A stretch of DNA of 10,358 nt, from contig JANNND010000294.1 in the NCBI GenBank assembly GCA_031398365.1, forward strand, positions 1 through 10,358, written 5' to 3'. Shown here piece after piece: positions 1 through 6,448 of this stretch. The notes beneath the pieces were generated by a model. The model worked only from the letters and a program-made list of their open reading frames with translations, was not told the DNA's origin and ran no database searches. The position numbers and the translations under genes were made by a program. Source of the stretch: JAFDVL01 sp031398365 (GTDB lineage: Bacteria; Acidobacteriota; Blastocatellia; RBC074). Positions within the stretch are counted from its first letter, which is position 1, and the number at the start of each line of letters is the position of its first letter.

Positions 1-451
1 TAAACGATACCGCATCTTATCAGATCGGTTACGTTGCCATGAGATAGACTTATACAATCAAGTCTTAGGCATCTGTGCCGGGCTCTGGAATTTCAAGCTA
101 ACATGTTGATTCTATACGTCGCAACAACTCTATTATCAATGGTGTAGATCAAGAAAGCACTATACTAGCAGTAAGAGGGCCTGCGTATAGTAGGTACATT
201 GTGTTTCAGGTCGTCGGATCAACAACCCAGTAAGTAATTGCCTAATGACCCAACCGGCATCAAATTTTCAATATTAATAAAATTGCACTTCTATTAGCTT
301 GACCGAAAAAGGATAGTCAGCCCTAACTGAAGCAGTTTCTTTGGCTGTCAGTAATTTCGTGACTTGTTTCGTAGAAATCATCCGTTCTCGGTGAGGCGAA
401 CCGGACGAATAAATTGATACGGCTTTTACGGTAAAACGGGGCGGATGATAG
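1..451. other. Gene-free, A+T-richer left end of the window
   Basis: All six frames are broken by frequent stops, and the only ORF of any size (minus strand, 274-474, 66 codons) has no recognisable motif. By eye the base composition is richer in A+T than the rest of the window, for example the AT-rich stretch around 266-285. No tRNA cloverleaf, intrinsic terminator, repeat array or convincing promoter was found. The stretch ends where FG-GAP protein homology begins. It may be a low-quality contig end, a decayed intergenic region or a foreign insertion; the sequence alone does not decide. Confidence 0.55.
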
Positions 452-490
452 CACCGCAGGCAAACGCCGTGCAATCCTTTTCTTGCCGCG

Positions 491-877
491 TTGCGCTACA
501 ACCGACGACTTGGATTAGCGGTGGCGAATACGACGACGAATCAGGTCTTTACGATTCTGGGCGATGGGCGCGGCGGTTTCAGGCGTGGTGGCGGATTCGC
601 TACGTTCAGCGATTATCCGGCTTCAATTGTGATCGCTGATTTCACGGGCGATGGCAAAGCGGATATTGCGGTGGGCGGGTACAACAATGACCGCGTGCAT
701 ATCTTCAAGGGTCTTGGGAACGGCTTTGATAACAATGCGCCATTGGTGTTGCCGGTGGGCGCAGAGCCGCTGTCATTGCTCACGAATGATTTCAATGGCG
801 ATGGCAAACCGGATTTGGCAGTGGCAAATCTGGGTTCGGGGACGGTGTCTGTTTTGCTGAATGGTTGCGGGAAGTGA
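491..877 (+). CDS. FG-GAP/VCBS repeat protein, C-terminal fragment with eroded 5' end
   Basis: This is the C-terminal part of a secreted beta-propeller-type FG-GAP/VCBS protein; such repeats bind Ca2+ and usually act in adhesion or ligand binding outside the cell. Counting from the TTG at 491, two complete calcium loops of DxxGDGxxD form are visible at residues 50-58 and 100-108, each followed by the typical IAV or LAV strand. The protein ends in a short LLNGCGK tail, as is common for the last blade. The first blade is damaged: residues YNRRLGLAVAN align with the usual YNGDxxLDLAVAN if three bases are missing around 504-516. The frame is open only back to a TAG at 449-451, and no signal peptide or Shine-Dalgarno sequence precedes the TTG. 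I therefore regard it as a 5'-truncated gene, a pseudogene remnant, or a gene broken by sequencing error. The family is secure; the start and completeness are not. Confidence 0.7.
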   Translation: MRYNRRLGLAVANTTTNQVFTILGDGRGGFRRGGGFATFSDYPASIVIADFTGDGKADIAVGGYNNDRVHIFKGLGNGFDNNAPLVLPVGAEPLSLLTNDFNGDGKPDLAVANLGSGTVSVLLNGCGK

Positions 878-911
878 AGCAAGTATTTGAAGCAAGCAAA
901 GACGAGATTAC

Positions 912-999
912 GGAACAGACGGAAATAACGAAACACACAGAAGGAAAACCGCTTGGCATCTTTGGCCTCTCCGTCTGTTCCGTGATTTCCGTCTGTTCC
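912..999. repeat. Long inverted repeat built from ~9-nt GGAACAGAC-like units
   Basis: Bases 912-926 (GGAACAGACGGAAAT) are the exact reverse complement of 985-999. Continuing inward, a further 11 of 15 positions still pair. The left arm reads as degenerate 9-nt units of the form ACGGAANNN, and the right arm carries CCGTCTGTTCC twice, at 970-980 and 989-999. The element fills the gap between the FG-GAP fragment and the first DUF1501 gene. It could fold as a long imperfect hairpin in RNA, but no U-tract follows, so it is not a standard terminator. Confidence 0.8.
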
Positions 1000-1079
1000 T
1001 TTATCGCTCTTCTGCCTTCCCTAGACTTGCTTTGCTTGAGCTTGGCGGGTAGCCTTACGCCTTCACAATTATATTCACT

Positions 1080-2531
1080 ATGCACCCCATCATCGAAGAG
1101 CAATTACAACTGACCCGTCGTCATTTTTTCAGCCGTCTTGGCATCGGCTCCGCCGCGTTAACTTCACTGCTGACCGAAGATTCGGCGGCCAATCCGCATT
1201 CCGCAATCCCCGCTCCGCAATCGCCTGCGCCGCATTTTGCGCCCAAAGCGAAACGCGTCATTTATTTGTTTCAATCGGGCGGGCCGTCGCAATTGGATTT
1301 GTTCGATCCCAAACCGACCTTGCAAAAATATCGCGGGCAGAACCTGCCGGAATCCATTCGGCAGGGCCAACGCTTGACCGGCATGACGGCGTATCAATCC
1401 AGCTTTCCAACGGCTCCCTCGCTGTTCAAGTTTGCGCAGCATGGTCAGTCCGGCGCGACTTTAAGCGAATTGATGCCTCATACGGCGAAGATGGTAGATG
1501 ACATTGCCTTCATCAAATCCATGCACACGGAGCAGATCAATCACGATCCGGCCATCACGTTTGCGCTGACGGGGTTCCAGCTTGCGGGTCGGCCCAGCAT
1601 GGGGTCCTGGCTGTCGTACGGTTTGGGGAGCGAAAACAAGGATTTGCCCGCGTTTGTGGTGATGGTGTCGCTGGGGACGGGCAATACAGGCGATCAGCCG
1701 CTCTATGATCGGTTGTGGGGCAGCGGGTTTTTGCCGTCCAAATTTCAGGGTGTCAAGTTTCACAACAATGCCGAAGGTGTGTTGTATCTGGCGAATCCAG
1801 GCGGCATCAATGAACAGGTACGGCGGCGCTTTCTGGATGATTTGGCGAAGCTGAATCAGCAGAATGCGGAAACGATGGGCGACCCGGAAATCACCTCGCG
1901 CATTGCGCAGTACGAAATGGCCTATCGCATGCAATCGTCGGTGCCGGAACTCACGGATCTGTCAAAGGAATCCGAGCAGATTTTGGCGCGTTACGGCCCT
2001 GATGCCAACAAGCCCGGCACATATGCCGCCAACTGTATTTTGGCGCGGCGCCTGGCCGAACGCGGCGTGCGCTTCATCCAGTTGTTTCATCGTGGTTGGG
2101 ATCAGCACAGCAATTGTCCCAAACAAGTGCGTAACCAGGCGCGGGACACGGATCAACCAACAGCGGCATTGTTACAGGATTTAAAAGAGCGCGGGATGTT
2201 GGACGACACGTTGGTGATTTGGGGCGGCGAATTCGGGCGCACGGTCTATTCACAAGGCAAGCTGACCGAAACTGATTATGGCCGCGATCATCATCCGCGT
2301 TGTTATACGGTTTGGCTGGCGGGCGGCGGCATCAAAGGCGGACAAACAATTGGCGAAACGGACGAGTTCAGTTACAACATTGCGCGCGATCCCGTTTCGG
2401 TCTTTGATTTGAATGCGACGTTGTTGCACAGCCTGGGCCTCGACCATACGCGCCTGACCTATAAATATCAGGGGCGTTATTTCCGCTTGACCGATGTGCA
2501 TGGCGAAGTTGTGAAGGCCATCCTCAAATAA
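1080..2531 (+). CDS. Tat-exported DUF1501 family protein (copy 1)
   Basis: This is a 483-residue DUF1501 protein, a family related to the alkaline phosphatase/sulfatase fold and abundant in Planctomycetes, Verrucomicrobia and Acidobacteria; its substrate is unknown. A twin-arginine signal (TRRHFFSRL, residues 12-20, then a small-residue hydrophobic stretch to about 31) predicts folded export. Family hallmarks are the GGPSQLDLFDPKP segment (67-79), RGWDQHSN (338-345), WGGEFGRT (381-388) and GRDHHP (401-406), which holds the likely metal-binding His/Asp residues. Near the C-terminus is the usual DLNATLLHSLGLDH (443-456). Length is normal, so the gene looks intact. The ATG at 1080 is the only start that keeps the whole Tat region. 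No Shine-Dalgarno precedes it, but TATATT at 1070-1075 lies so close that a leaderless transcript is conceivable (weak inference). The usual DUF1549/DUF1553 cytochrome partner is not adjacent. Residues 38-50 are encoded by a 7-nt tandem repeat. Confidence 0.93.
   Translation: MHPIIEEQLQLTRRHFFSRLGIGSAALTSLLTEDSAANPHSAIPAPQSPAPHFAPKAKRVIYLFQSGGPSQLDLFDPKPTLQKYRGQNLPESIRQGQRLTGMTAYQSSFPTAPSLFKFAQHGQSGATLSELMPHTAKMVDDIAFIKSMHTEQINHDPAITFALTGFQLAGRPSMGSWLSYGLGSENKDLPAFVVMVSLGTGNTGDQPLYDRLWGSGFLPSKFQGVKFHNNAEGVLYLANPGGINEQVRRRFLDDLAKLNQQNAETMGDPEITSRIAQYEMAYRMQSSVPELTDLSKESEQILARYGPDANKPGTYAANCILARRLAERGVRFIQLFHRGWDQHSNCPKQVRNQARDTDQPTAALLQDLKERGMLDDTLVIWGGEFGRTVYSQGKLTETDYGRDHHPRCYTVWLAGGGIKGGQTIGETDEFSYNIARDPVSVFDLNATLLHSLGLDHTRLTYKYQGRYFRLTDVHGEVVKAILK
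1191..1225 (+). repeat. Degenerate heptanucleotide tandem repeat (AATCCGC) inside DUF1501 copy 1
   Basis: Five consecutive 7-nt units read AATCCGC, ATTCCGC, AATCCCC, GCTCCGC and AATCGCC. Seven is not a multiple of three, so the translation repeats every seven residues (21 nt), here giving NPHSAIPAPQS. It lies in the linker between the Tat signal and the catalytic-like domain. The same repeat occurs at the matching position of the second DUF1501 gene (9608-9646, opposite strand). Confidence 0.8.
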
Positions 2532-2548
2532 AAAACATAAAAGCTTGA

Positions 2549-2572
2549 GACAGGATTGACAAGATTGACAAG
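2549..2572 (+). repeat. Short 9-nt-period repeat (CARGATTGA family) after DUF1501 copy 1
   Basis: The sequence GACAGGATTGACAAGATTGA followed by CAAG consists of two and a half CARGATTGA units. It lies 18 nt beyond the DUF1501 stop codon. The same family appears, longer and in both orientations, in the convergent gap at 4694-4786, so it is a dispersed intergenic repeat and not a one-off. Confidence 0.7.
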
Positions 2573-2670
2573 ACGTTAAGACGTGGGTGACTGTATCCTT
2601 TACCAGTGCGTCCGCTACCTGCGGGCGAAAATGTTTTCAACTTATTTCCGCTTGGTGCGGACGTGCCATC

Positions 2671-3165
2671 ATGATTAGCTCCCGTCTGCTCGTGATCCCT
2701 TTTTTACTGCAAGTGATTTGTATGGGGGTGGATGAACTGTATTACCATCACCAGCGCAAGCTGCCGCGCTGGGAACGGATCGGGCATTTACTGGATACTT
2801 TGGCAGTGTTGGTTTGTTTGGGTTGGATTCTGGTTGTGCCACCTTCGTCCATGTCGGTTTCCGTCTACCTTGGGTTATCCATTACTTCTTGTTTATTGGT
2901 GACGAAGGATGAATGGGTGCATCACAAGTATTGTTCGGCAGGTGAGCAATGGATGCACTCGCTGCAATTTGTGCTGCATTCATTGGTCTTAATCAGTGCC
3001 GGATTGGTATGGCCCGCGCTACACGAGCAAACTTTAACATTCGTTCGTTATGAAGGCTTTGAGCCGACCTTTTTCAAAGCGAATCTGGGGCTGACGTTTT
3101 TTTTCGGAGTCTATCAACTGATCTATTGGAATTTTTTATGGCGACCAGCCCCAACAGGCAAATAA
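2671..3165 (+). CDS. Small polytopic membrane protein with His/Glu motifs, unknown function
   Basis: This 164-residue integral membrane protein belongs to no family I can name. Hydrophobic segments lie at about residues 4-20, 43-58, 61-78, 97-116 and 139-157, giving four or five membrane spans. The polar residues cluster in motifs at span ends: DELYYHH (21-27), ERIGHLLD (35-42), DEWVHH (80-85), EQWMH (92-96) and His103. Paired acid and His residues of this kind (ExxH and ExxxH) are what membrane di-iron oxygenases or hydroxylases use, so metal binding is a reasonable guess; a transporter or structural protein is equally open. I prefer the ATG at 2671: the frame continues up to a GTG at 2587, but the extra 28 residues are Cys-rich, poorly hydrophobic and follow the repeat directly. 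The 3' end overlaps the methyltransferase gene by 28 bp, implying translational coupling and a shared process. Confidence 0.75.
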   Translation: MISSRLLVIPFLLQVICMGVDELYYHHQRKLPRWERIGHLLDTLAVLVCLGWILVVPPSSMSVSVYLGLSITSCLLVTKDEWVHHKYCSAGEQWMHSLQFVLHSLVLISAGLVWPALHEQTLTFVRYEGFEPTFFKANLGLTFFFGVYQLIYWNFLWRPAPTGK

Positions 3166-3908
3166 GCCCATCCGTCAACAACGACATTTACGATCAACTC
3201 GGCGAACGCTGGTATCACGCGAAAGACGATCCGGTGGCTTTGCTGCGGGCCGAAGCGCGCGCGCGCAATCCGTGGGTGATTGCCGAAATTAAAAAGACTT
3301 TTGCGTCCGCGCGGGTGTTGGACATCGGTTGTGGCGCGGGCTTCCTGGCCAATGACCTGGCGCGGCAGGGGATGACGGTGACAGGCTTTGATGCCTCGCT
3401 GGAAAGTCTGGAGATTGCCCGGCGGTATGATTCGACTGCGCAAGTGACCTATCAACAGGGCGATGCGAATCACCTGCCGTTTGCCGATGGATCATTTGAT
3501 GTGGCCTGTGCCCTGGATTTTTTGGAACACGTCGAAGACCCCGCGCACATCGTGGCCGAAGCGGCGCGCGTGCTGAAACCGGGCGGCTTGTTTGTCTTTC
3601 ATACCTTTGATCGCAACTTCATCGCGTGGCTGTTTGGGATCAAAGGCGTGGAATGGTTCGTCAAAAATACCCCGCGCGATTTGCATTCGTACCGCTATTT
3701 CATCAAGCCGTCAGAGTTAACGGCCATGTGCGAGCAAGGCGGCCTGAAGGTTTTGACGATGCGTGGTTTGGACCCCGTCGTCACCCAACGCGCCTTCTGG
3801 AAAATGGTGGCAACCGGAATCGTGGCCGATGACTTTCGCTTCCAATTTTCCAACTCCATTTGGATTGGTTATACCGGCATTGCCCGCAAGCAGGCAGCAG
3901 GAGCTTGA
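3138..3908 (+). CDS. UbiG-like class I SAM-dependent methyltransferase
   Basis: This 256-residue cytosolic methyltransferase resembles UbiG, which O-methylates polyprenyl-catechol intermediates in ubiquinone synthesis. The N-terminal signature YDQLGERWYHAKDDPVALL (18-36) is followed by the SAM-binding glycine loop VLDIGCGAGF (60-69), the acidic ribose-binding position in VTGFDAS (81-87), the DFLEHVEDPAHIVAEAARVL region and LKPGG of motif III. Further on, FIKPSEL matches the UbiG C-terminal substrate region. The ATG at 3138 is preferred over an in-frame TTG at 3126; a weak GGA lies 7 nt upstream. It overlaps the preceding membrane gene by 28 bp, and its stop is followed directly by the GTG of the pseudouridine synthase, so the three genes look like one operon. 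Acidobacteriota are generally menaquinone users, so the true substrate may not be a ubiquinone precursor. The fold is certain and the UbiG assignment probable; the substrate is unknown. Confidence 0.85.
   Translation: MATSPNRQISPSVNNDIYDQLGERWYHAKDDPVALLRAEARARNPWVIAEIKKTFASARVLDIGCGAGFLANDLARQGMTVTGFDASLESLEIARRYDSTAQVTYQQGDANHLPFADGSFDVACALDFLEHVEDPAHIVAEAARVLKPGGLFVFHTFDRNFIAWLFGIKGVEWFVKNTPRDLHSYRYFIKPSELTAMCEQGGLKVLTMRGLDPVVTQRAFWKMVATGIVADDFRFQFSNSIWIGYTGIARKQAAGA
3899..3903 (+). promoter_or_regulatory. Ribosome binding site for the pseudouridine synthase
   Basis: AGGAG lies inside the last codons of the methyltransferase gene, five bases before the GTG at 3909. It supports the GTG start and shows that the downstream gene is translated directly after the methyltransferase from the same message. 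Confidence 0.75.
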
Positions 3909-4643
3909 GTGTCAGAAGATTTCATACGTCTCTCAAAACTGATGGCAGCGCGCGGCCTGTGTTCGCGGCGCGAGGCGGACGATTATATCGAACGTGGGCT
4001 GGTGTTGGTGGATGGTGAAGTCATCAATCAACTCGGCACAAAAGTTTCGCCCTCAGTCACGATCACGCTGGCGCGCCAGGCGCAGCGGCAACAATCCTCG
4101 CTTGTCACCATTATTCTCAACAAACCCATCGGTTATGTATCCTCACAACCGGAGCCGGGGTATGAACCTGCGATTGTTTTGCTCACGCCGGACAATCAAT
4201 TTGGCGAACAGGGACAAAAACTCAAGCGCGCACACTTCAAAGGACTCGCCGTCGCAGGGCGTTTGGATATAGATTCGCAAGGCCTATTGCTCTTCACACA
4301 GGACGGGCGCATCGCCAAACAACTTGTTGCGGCGGATGGCAAGCTGGAGAAAGAATATCTGGTGCGTGTGAATGGCGATTTGTCGGACGATCAAATGCAA
4401 TTGCTGCGCCACGGTCTGTGGTTGGATGACAGGCCGCTTAAACCTGCCAAAGTGGAATGGATCAACCGCGAGCAATTGCGCTTTGTGCTGAAAGAAGGCC
4501 GCAAACGCCAGATTCGACGGATGTGCGAAGCCGTTGGACTGAAAGTGTTAGGGTTGAAACGCGTGCGGCTCGGCAAACTGCGGCTCGGAACTTTACCAGA
4601 AGGGAAGTGGCGGTTCTTGCGATCAGATGAAAGGCTGGATTAA
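3909..4643 (+). CDS. RluF/RsuA-type rRNA pseudouridine synthase
   Basis: This is a 244-residue enzyme that isomerises a uridine in rRNA to pseudouridine. An N-terminal S4 RNA-binding domain (about residues 5-60, with LSKLMAARGLCSRREADDYI) is joined to an RsuA-family catalytic domain. The domain has LNKPIGYVSSQ, then VAGRLDIDSQGLLLFTQDG, in which the RLD Asp is the expected catalytic residue, then KEYLV, and finally GRKRQIRRMCEAVG. The IRRMCE motif and the C-terminal GTLPEGKWRFL are most like RluF, which modifies the 23S rRNA peptidyl-transferase region in E. coli, but RluB, RluE or RsuA specificity cannot be excluded. The GTG start is supported by AGGAG at 3899-3903. It abuts the methyltransferase stop without a gap, so it is probably co-transcribed, although no biochemical link between the two is evident. 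Downstream lies a long inverted repeat. Confidence 0.92.
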   Translation: MSEDFIRLSKLMAARGLCSRREADDYIERGLVLVDGEVINQLGTKVSPSVTITLARQAQRQQSSLVTIILNKPIGYVSSQPEPGYEPAIVLLTPDNQFGEQGQKLKRAHFKGLAVAGRLDIDSQGLLLFTQDGRIAKQLVAADGKLEKEYLVRVNGDLSDDQMQLLRHGLWLDDRPLKPAKVEWINREQLRFVLKEGRKRQIRRMCEAVGLKVLGLKRVRLGKLRLGTLPEGKWRFLRSDERLD

Positions 4644-4656
4644 AGGCGTATTCATC

Positions 4657-4683
4657 CACGAAGCCACACGAAGAGGCACGAAG
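4657..4683 (+). repeat. Three CACGAAG copies at exact 10-nt spacing
   Basis: CACGAAG begins at 4657, 4667 and 4677, separated by the variable triplets CCA and AGG. The exact 10-nt period is close to one DNA helical turn. It starts 14 nt after the pseudouridine synthase stop codon and directly precedes the inverted repeat at 4694-4786. No function can be read from the sequence. Confidence 0.75.
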
Positions 4684-4693
4684 AAAGGCTATA

Positions 4694-4786
4694 GACAGGA
4701 TTCACAAGATTGATAGCAGGATTTACAAGATGGCTGATGAGTGAATCAAGCCTGTTAATCTTGCCAAAAATCTTGTGAATCCTGTC
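4694..4786. repeat. Perfect 18-bp inverted repeat of the CARGATTNA family in a convergent gap
   Basis: GACAGGATTCACAAGATT at 4694-4711 is exactly reverse-complementary to 4769-4786. The left side is followed at 4717-4731 by a second copy, CAGGATTTACAAGAT, and the intervening sequence holds an additional inverted, degenerate copy near 4751-4766. The element lies between the convergent pseudouridine synthase and aminopeptidase genes. It could therefore act as a bidirectional transcription barrier, but the 57-nt loop and lack of a clear U-tract make a classic terminator unlikely. It shares its unit with 2549-2572. Confidence 0.85.
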
Positions 4787-4841
4787 AAAAATCTTCGCGC
4801 GTTTTCCTGGGTTCGTTGTAGCTTCTTGTCTGCGTGCATGG

Positions 4842-6296
4842 CTATGGCTCCGTGCGATTCAGGCGCGGGTATTTCTTCAGCAAGCCATCCTCGCGCATCA
4901 CCTTTTCGATCTCTGCCATTTCCATCGGCAGGTAATCCGACACGATCTCGGCGCGTGTTTCGTGGATGATAATCAGGTCTTCCATCCGAATGTAAATTTG
5001 CTCTTCCGGCACGGTCAGCGCAGGCTCAATCGTAAAGACCATGCCAGCGCGCAAGATGCCATCATAGCTGCCCACATCATGCGTAGCCATGCCGACCCAA
5101 TGCCCCAGACTGCCGCGCCGGGCCGAGGCCTGATAATCGCTGACAAAGCGCTTGGCGGCCTGTTCGTAAATCGGCTTGGAGAATTTGGCGCGCGCCAGAA
5201 TTGCGCTCATCTCCTGCGCCGCTTCGGCCTGAATCGTTGCCACCGGAACACCGGGCCGAATCGCCTTCAAAATCGCGCGATAGGCATCTTTGTAAAAGCC
5301 GTATAATTCGCGTTGCTGGGCATTGAACGTACCGTTCACAGGCATCATGCGCGTGATGTCGCTCATGTAATAGCCCACATCCGGCGCGAAATCGAAGAGC
5401 AGAAAATCGCCATCCAGCATCTTGCGCTTACCAGCGTTGTAATGCGGATACCAGGCGTTGCGTGCGCTGGCGATCAGCGAATAATACGCTTCGCCCTGCG
5501 CGCCGTTGCGGTAGTAAATGAACTTGGCCAAGCCATCCAATTCGTGTTCATACTGGCCCGGCTTAACCGACTTCATGGCTTCCAGAATTGCCGCGCAGGC
5601 AAGGTGTGTGGCTTTGCGAATCAGCGCCAATTCGCGCGGGCTTTTGATGAGCCGCAATTGGTCGAGCGTCGGCGATAAATCCCGCAGCTCAAATTGCGGG
5701 AAGCGCGTGCGCAGCTTGAGCATGAACGAACCTTCGCGCGACGGCGTTTGATCCCACGGATCGTTGGCGTAATCGGCAACGGCGCGGGCCGCCAAATCAC
5801 GGCTCATCGCAAACCCTTCGGCGGGCTGAAACGGCGTGAAGATTTGTTTGCCCGAGGCGCGCGCGGCACGGGCCAAATGTTCGGCCAACGCGTCAATTCC
5901 AAAGACTGCTTCAAGACCCGACAGCTTTTTGATTTCATCGGTATCCTGGGCAGCGAGCAATTTGCCTTCGCTGCGTTCGCGCGCTTCATTGCGGTGCGGG
6001 ACATACAGGCTGGCTCGGCGCGTCGCTCCATCCAGCAACAGATATGCGTGGGGAACCTCAATGCCGCACAAATAATAAAACTCATTCGCTTGGCGAAAGC
6101 GCGTGTAGCCCGTCGGACTCGACGCGCCTTGCAAGACCGCGAGGCCATTTGCACCAAGCGCATCATAAACTTTCGCGCGTCGGGCGGCGAATTCTGCGGG
6201 TGGAAAATCTTGTGTGAAATAAGGGATGTCTTGTGCCAGCGCCGTGAATGACATCACGACGAGTAATGCGAAGGCTGTCAAATTTGCCGTTTTCAT
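4842..6296 (-). CDS. Secreted Xaa-Pro aminopeptidase (M24B family)
   Basis: This is a 484-residue exported metallopeptidase related to aminopeptidase P, which removes an N-terminal residue preceding proline. A Sec signal peptide occupies about residues 1-22 (basic start, hydrophobic LTAFALLVVMSF, then ALAQ), so it should act in the periplasm or outside. The N-terminal creatinase-like domain spans roughly 30-200 and the pita-bread catalytic domain about 215-470. All five dimetal ligands are present by alignment with E. coli PepP: Asp302, Asp313 (in SDITR), His399 (GHWVGM), Glu424 (FTIEPAL) and Glu439 (IRMEDL). The second conserved His is at 406 (THDVG). The frame extends 17 codons further upstream, but the ATG at 6296 is chosen because AAGGAG lies 7 nt before it and the signal peptide begins there. 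An intrinsic terminator separates it from the preceding gene, so it probably has its own promoter within 6310-6377. It looks intact and functional. Confidence 0.93.
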   Translation of the reverse strand: MKTANLTAFALLVVMSFTALAQDIPYFTQDFPPAEFAARRAKVYDALGANGLAVLQGASSPTGYTRFRQANEFYYLCGIEVPHAYLLLDGATRRASLYVPHRNEARERSEGKLLAAQDTDEIKKLSGLEAVFGIDALAEHLARAARASGKQIFTPFQPAEGFAMSRDLAARAVADYANDPWDQTPSREGSFMLKLRTRFPQFELRDLSPTLDQLRLIKSPRELALIRKATHLACAAILEAMKSVKPGQYEHELDGLAKFIYYRNGAQGEAYYSLIASARNAWYPHYNAGKRKMLDGDFLLFDFAPDVGYYMSDITRMMPVNGTFNAQQRELYGFYKDAYRAILKAIRPGVPVATIQAEAAQEMSAILARAKFSKPIYEQAAKRFVSDYQASARRGSLGHWVGMATHDVGSYDGILRAGMVFTIEPALTVPEEQIYIRMEDLIIIHETRAEIVSDYLPMEMAEIEKVMREDGLLKKYPRLNRTEP

Positions 6297-6303
6297 TCGT
6301 TTT

Positions 6304-6309
6304 CTCCTT
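6304..6309 (-). promoter_or_regulatory. Ribosome binding site that fixes the aminopeptidase start
   Basis: Read on the minus strand, AAGGAG lies seven bases before the ATG at 6296. It decides between this start and an in-frame upstream one at 6347, which would add a basic, non-signal-like extension. Confidence 0.8.
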
Positions 6310-6377
6310 CTTGAACGGGTGAATTGAGTGGCGAAAGAGTATCGCACCGAATAAATTTTGACTACTGGCAGAACGAC

Positions 6378-6417
6378 AAAAAACAGGCTGTCAAATCGTA
6401 GTGATCTGACAGCCTGT
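6378..6417 (-). terminator. Intrinsic terminator after the regulatory-fold membrane protein gene
   Basis: An 11-bp perfect stem (6383-6393 with 6407-6417, ACAGGCTGTCA) encloses a 13-nt loop. On the minus strand it is followed at once by six T (6383 to 6378). It lies about 32 nt beyond the stop of the 6449-8170 gene and ahead of the aminopeptidase gene, so it separates the two transcripts. Confidence 0.85.
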
Positions 6418-6448
6418 GAATCTATGAGTAGAGAACAGAGAAAAATCG

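Noticed and set aside
370..410. Possible tRNA T-arm (GGTTCG on the minus strand)
   Set aside because: The flanking bases do not pair into the required stem and no cloverleaf can be built.
274..474. Minus-strand 66-codon ORF in the left-end region
   Set aside because: No motif, no ribosome binding site and it runs into the FG-GAP gene's 5' region; it looks like chance.
2609..2663. Possible hairpin CGTCCGC/GCGGACG just before the membrane protein start
   Set aside because: Only 7 bp with a 41-nt loop; could mask the start region but is too weak to call.
2587..2670. Upstream GTG start for the membrane protein
   Set aside because: The 28 extra residues are Cys-rich and unlike a leader; the ATG at 2671 starts directly at the first membrane span.
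4657..4786. CRISPR-like array
   Set aside because: Repeat units are 7-10 nt and degenerate, with no uniform spacers and no cas genes.
4962..6251. Several plus-strand ORFs opposite the aminopeptidase (up to 185 codons)
   Set aside because: They are antisense shadows of a clearly conserved peptidase with all catalytic residues.
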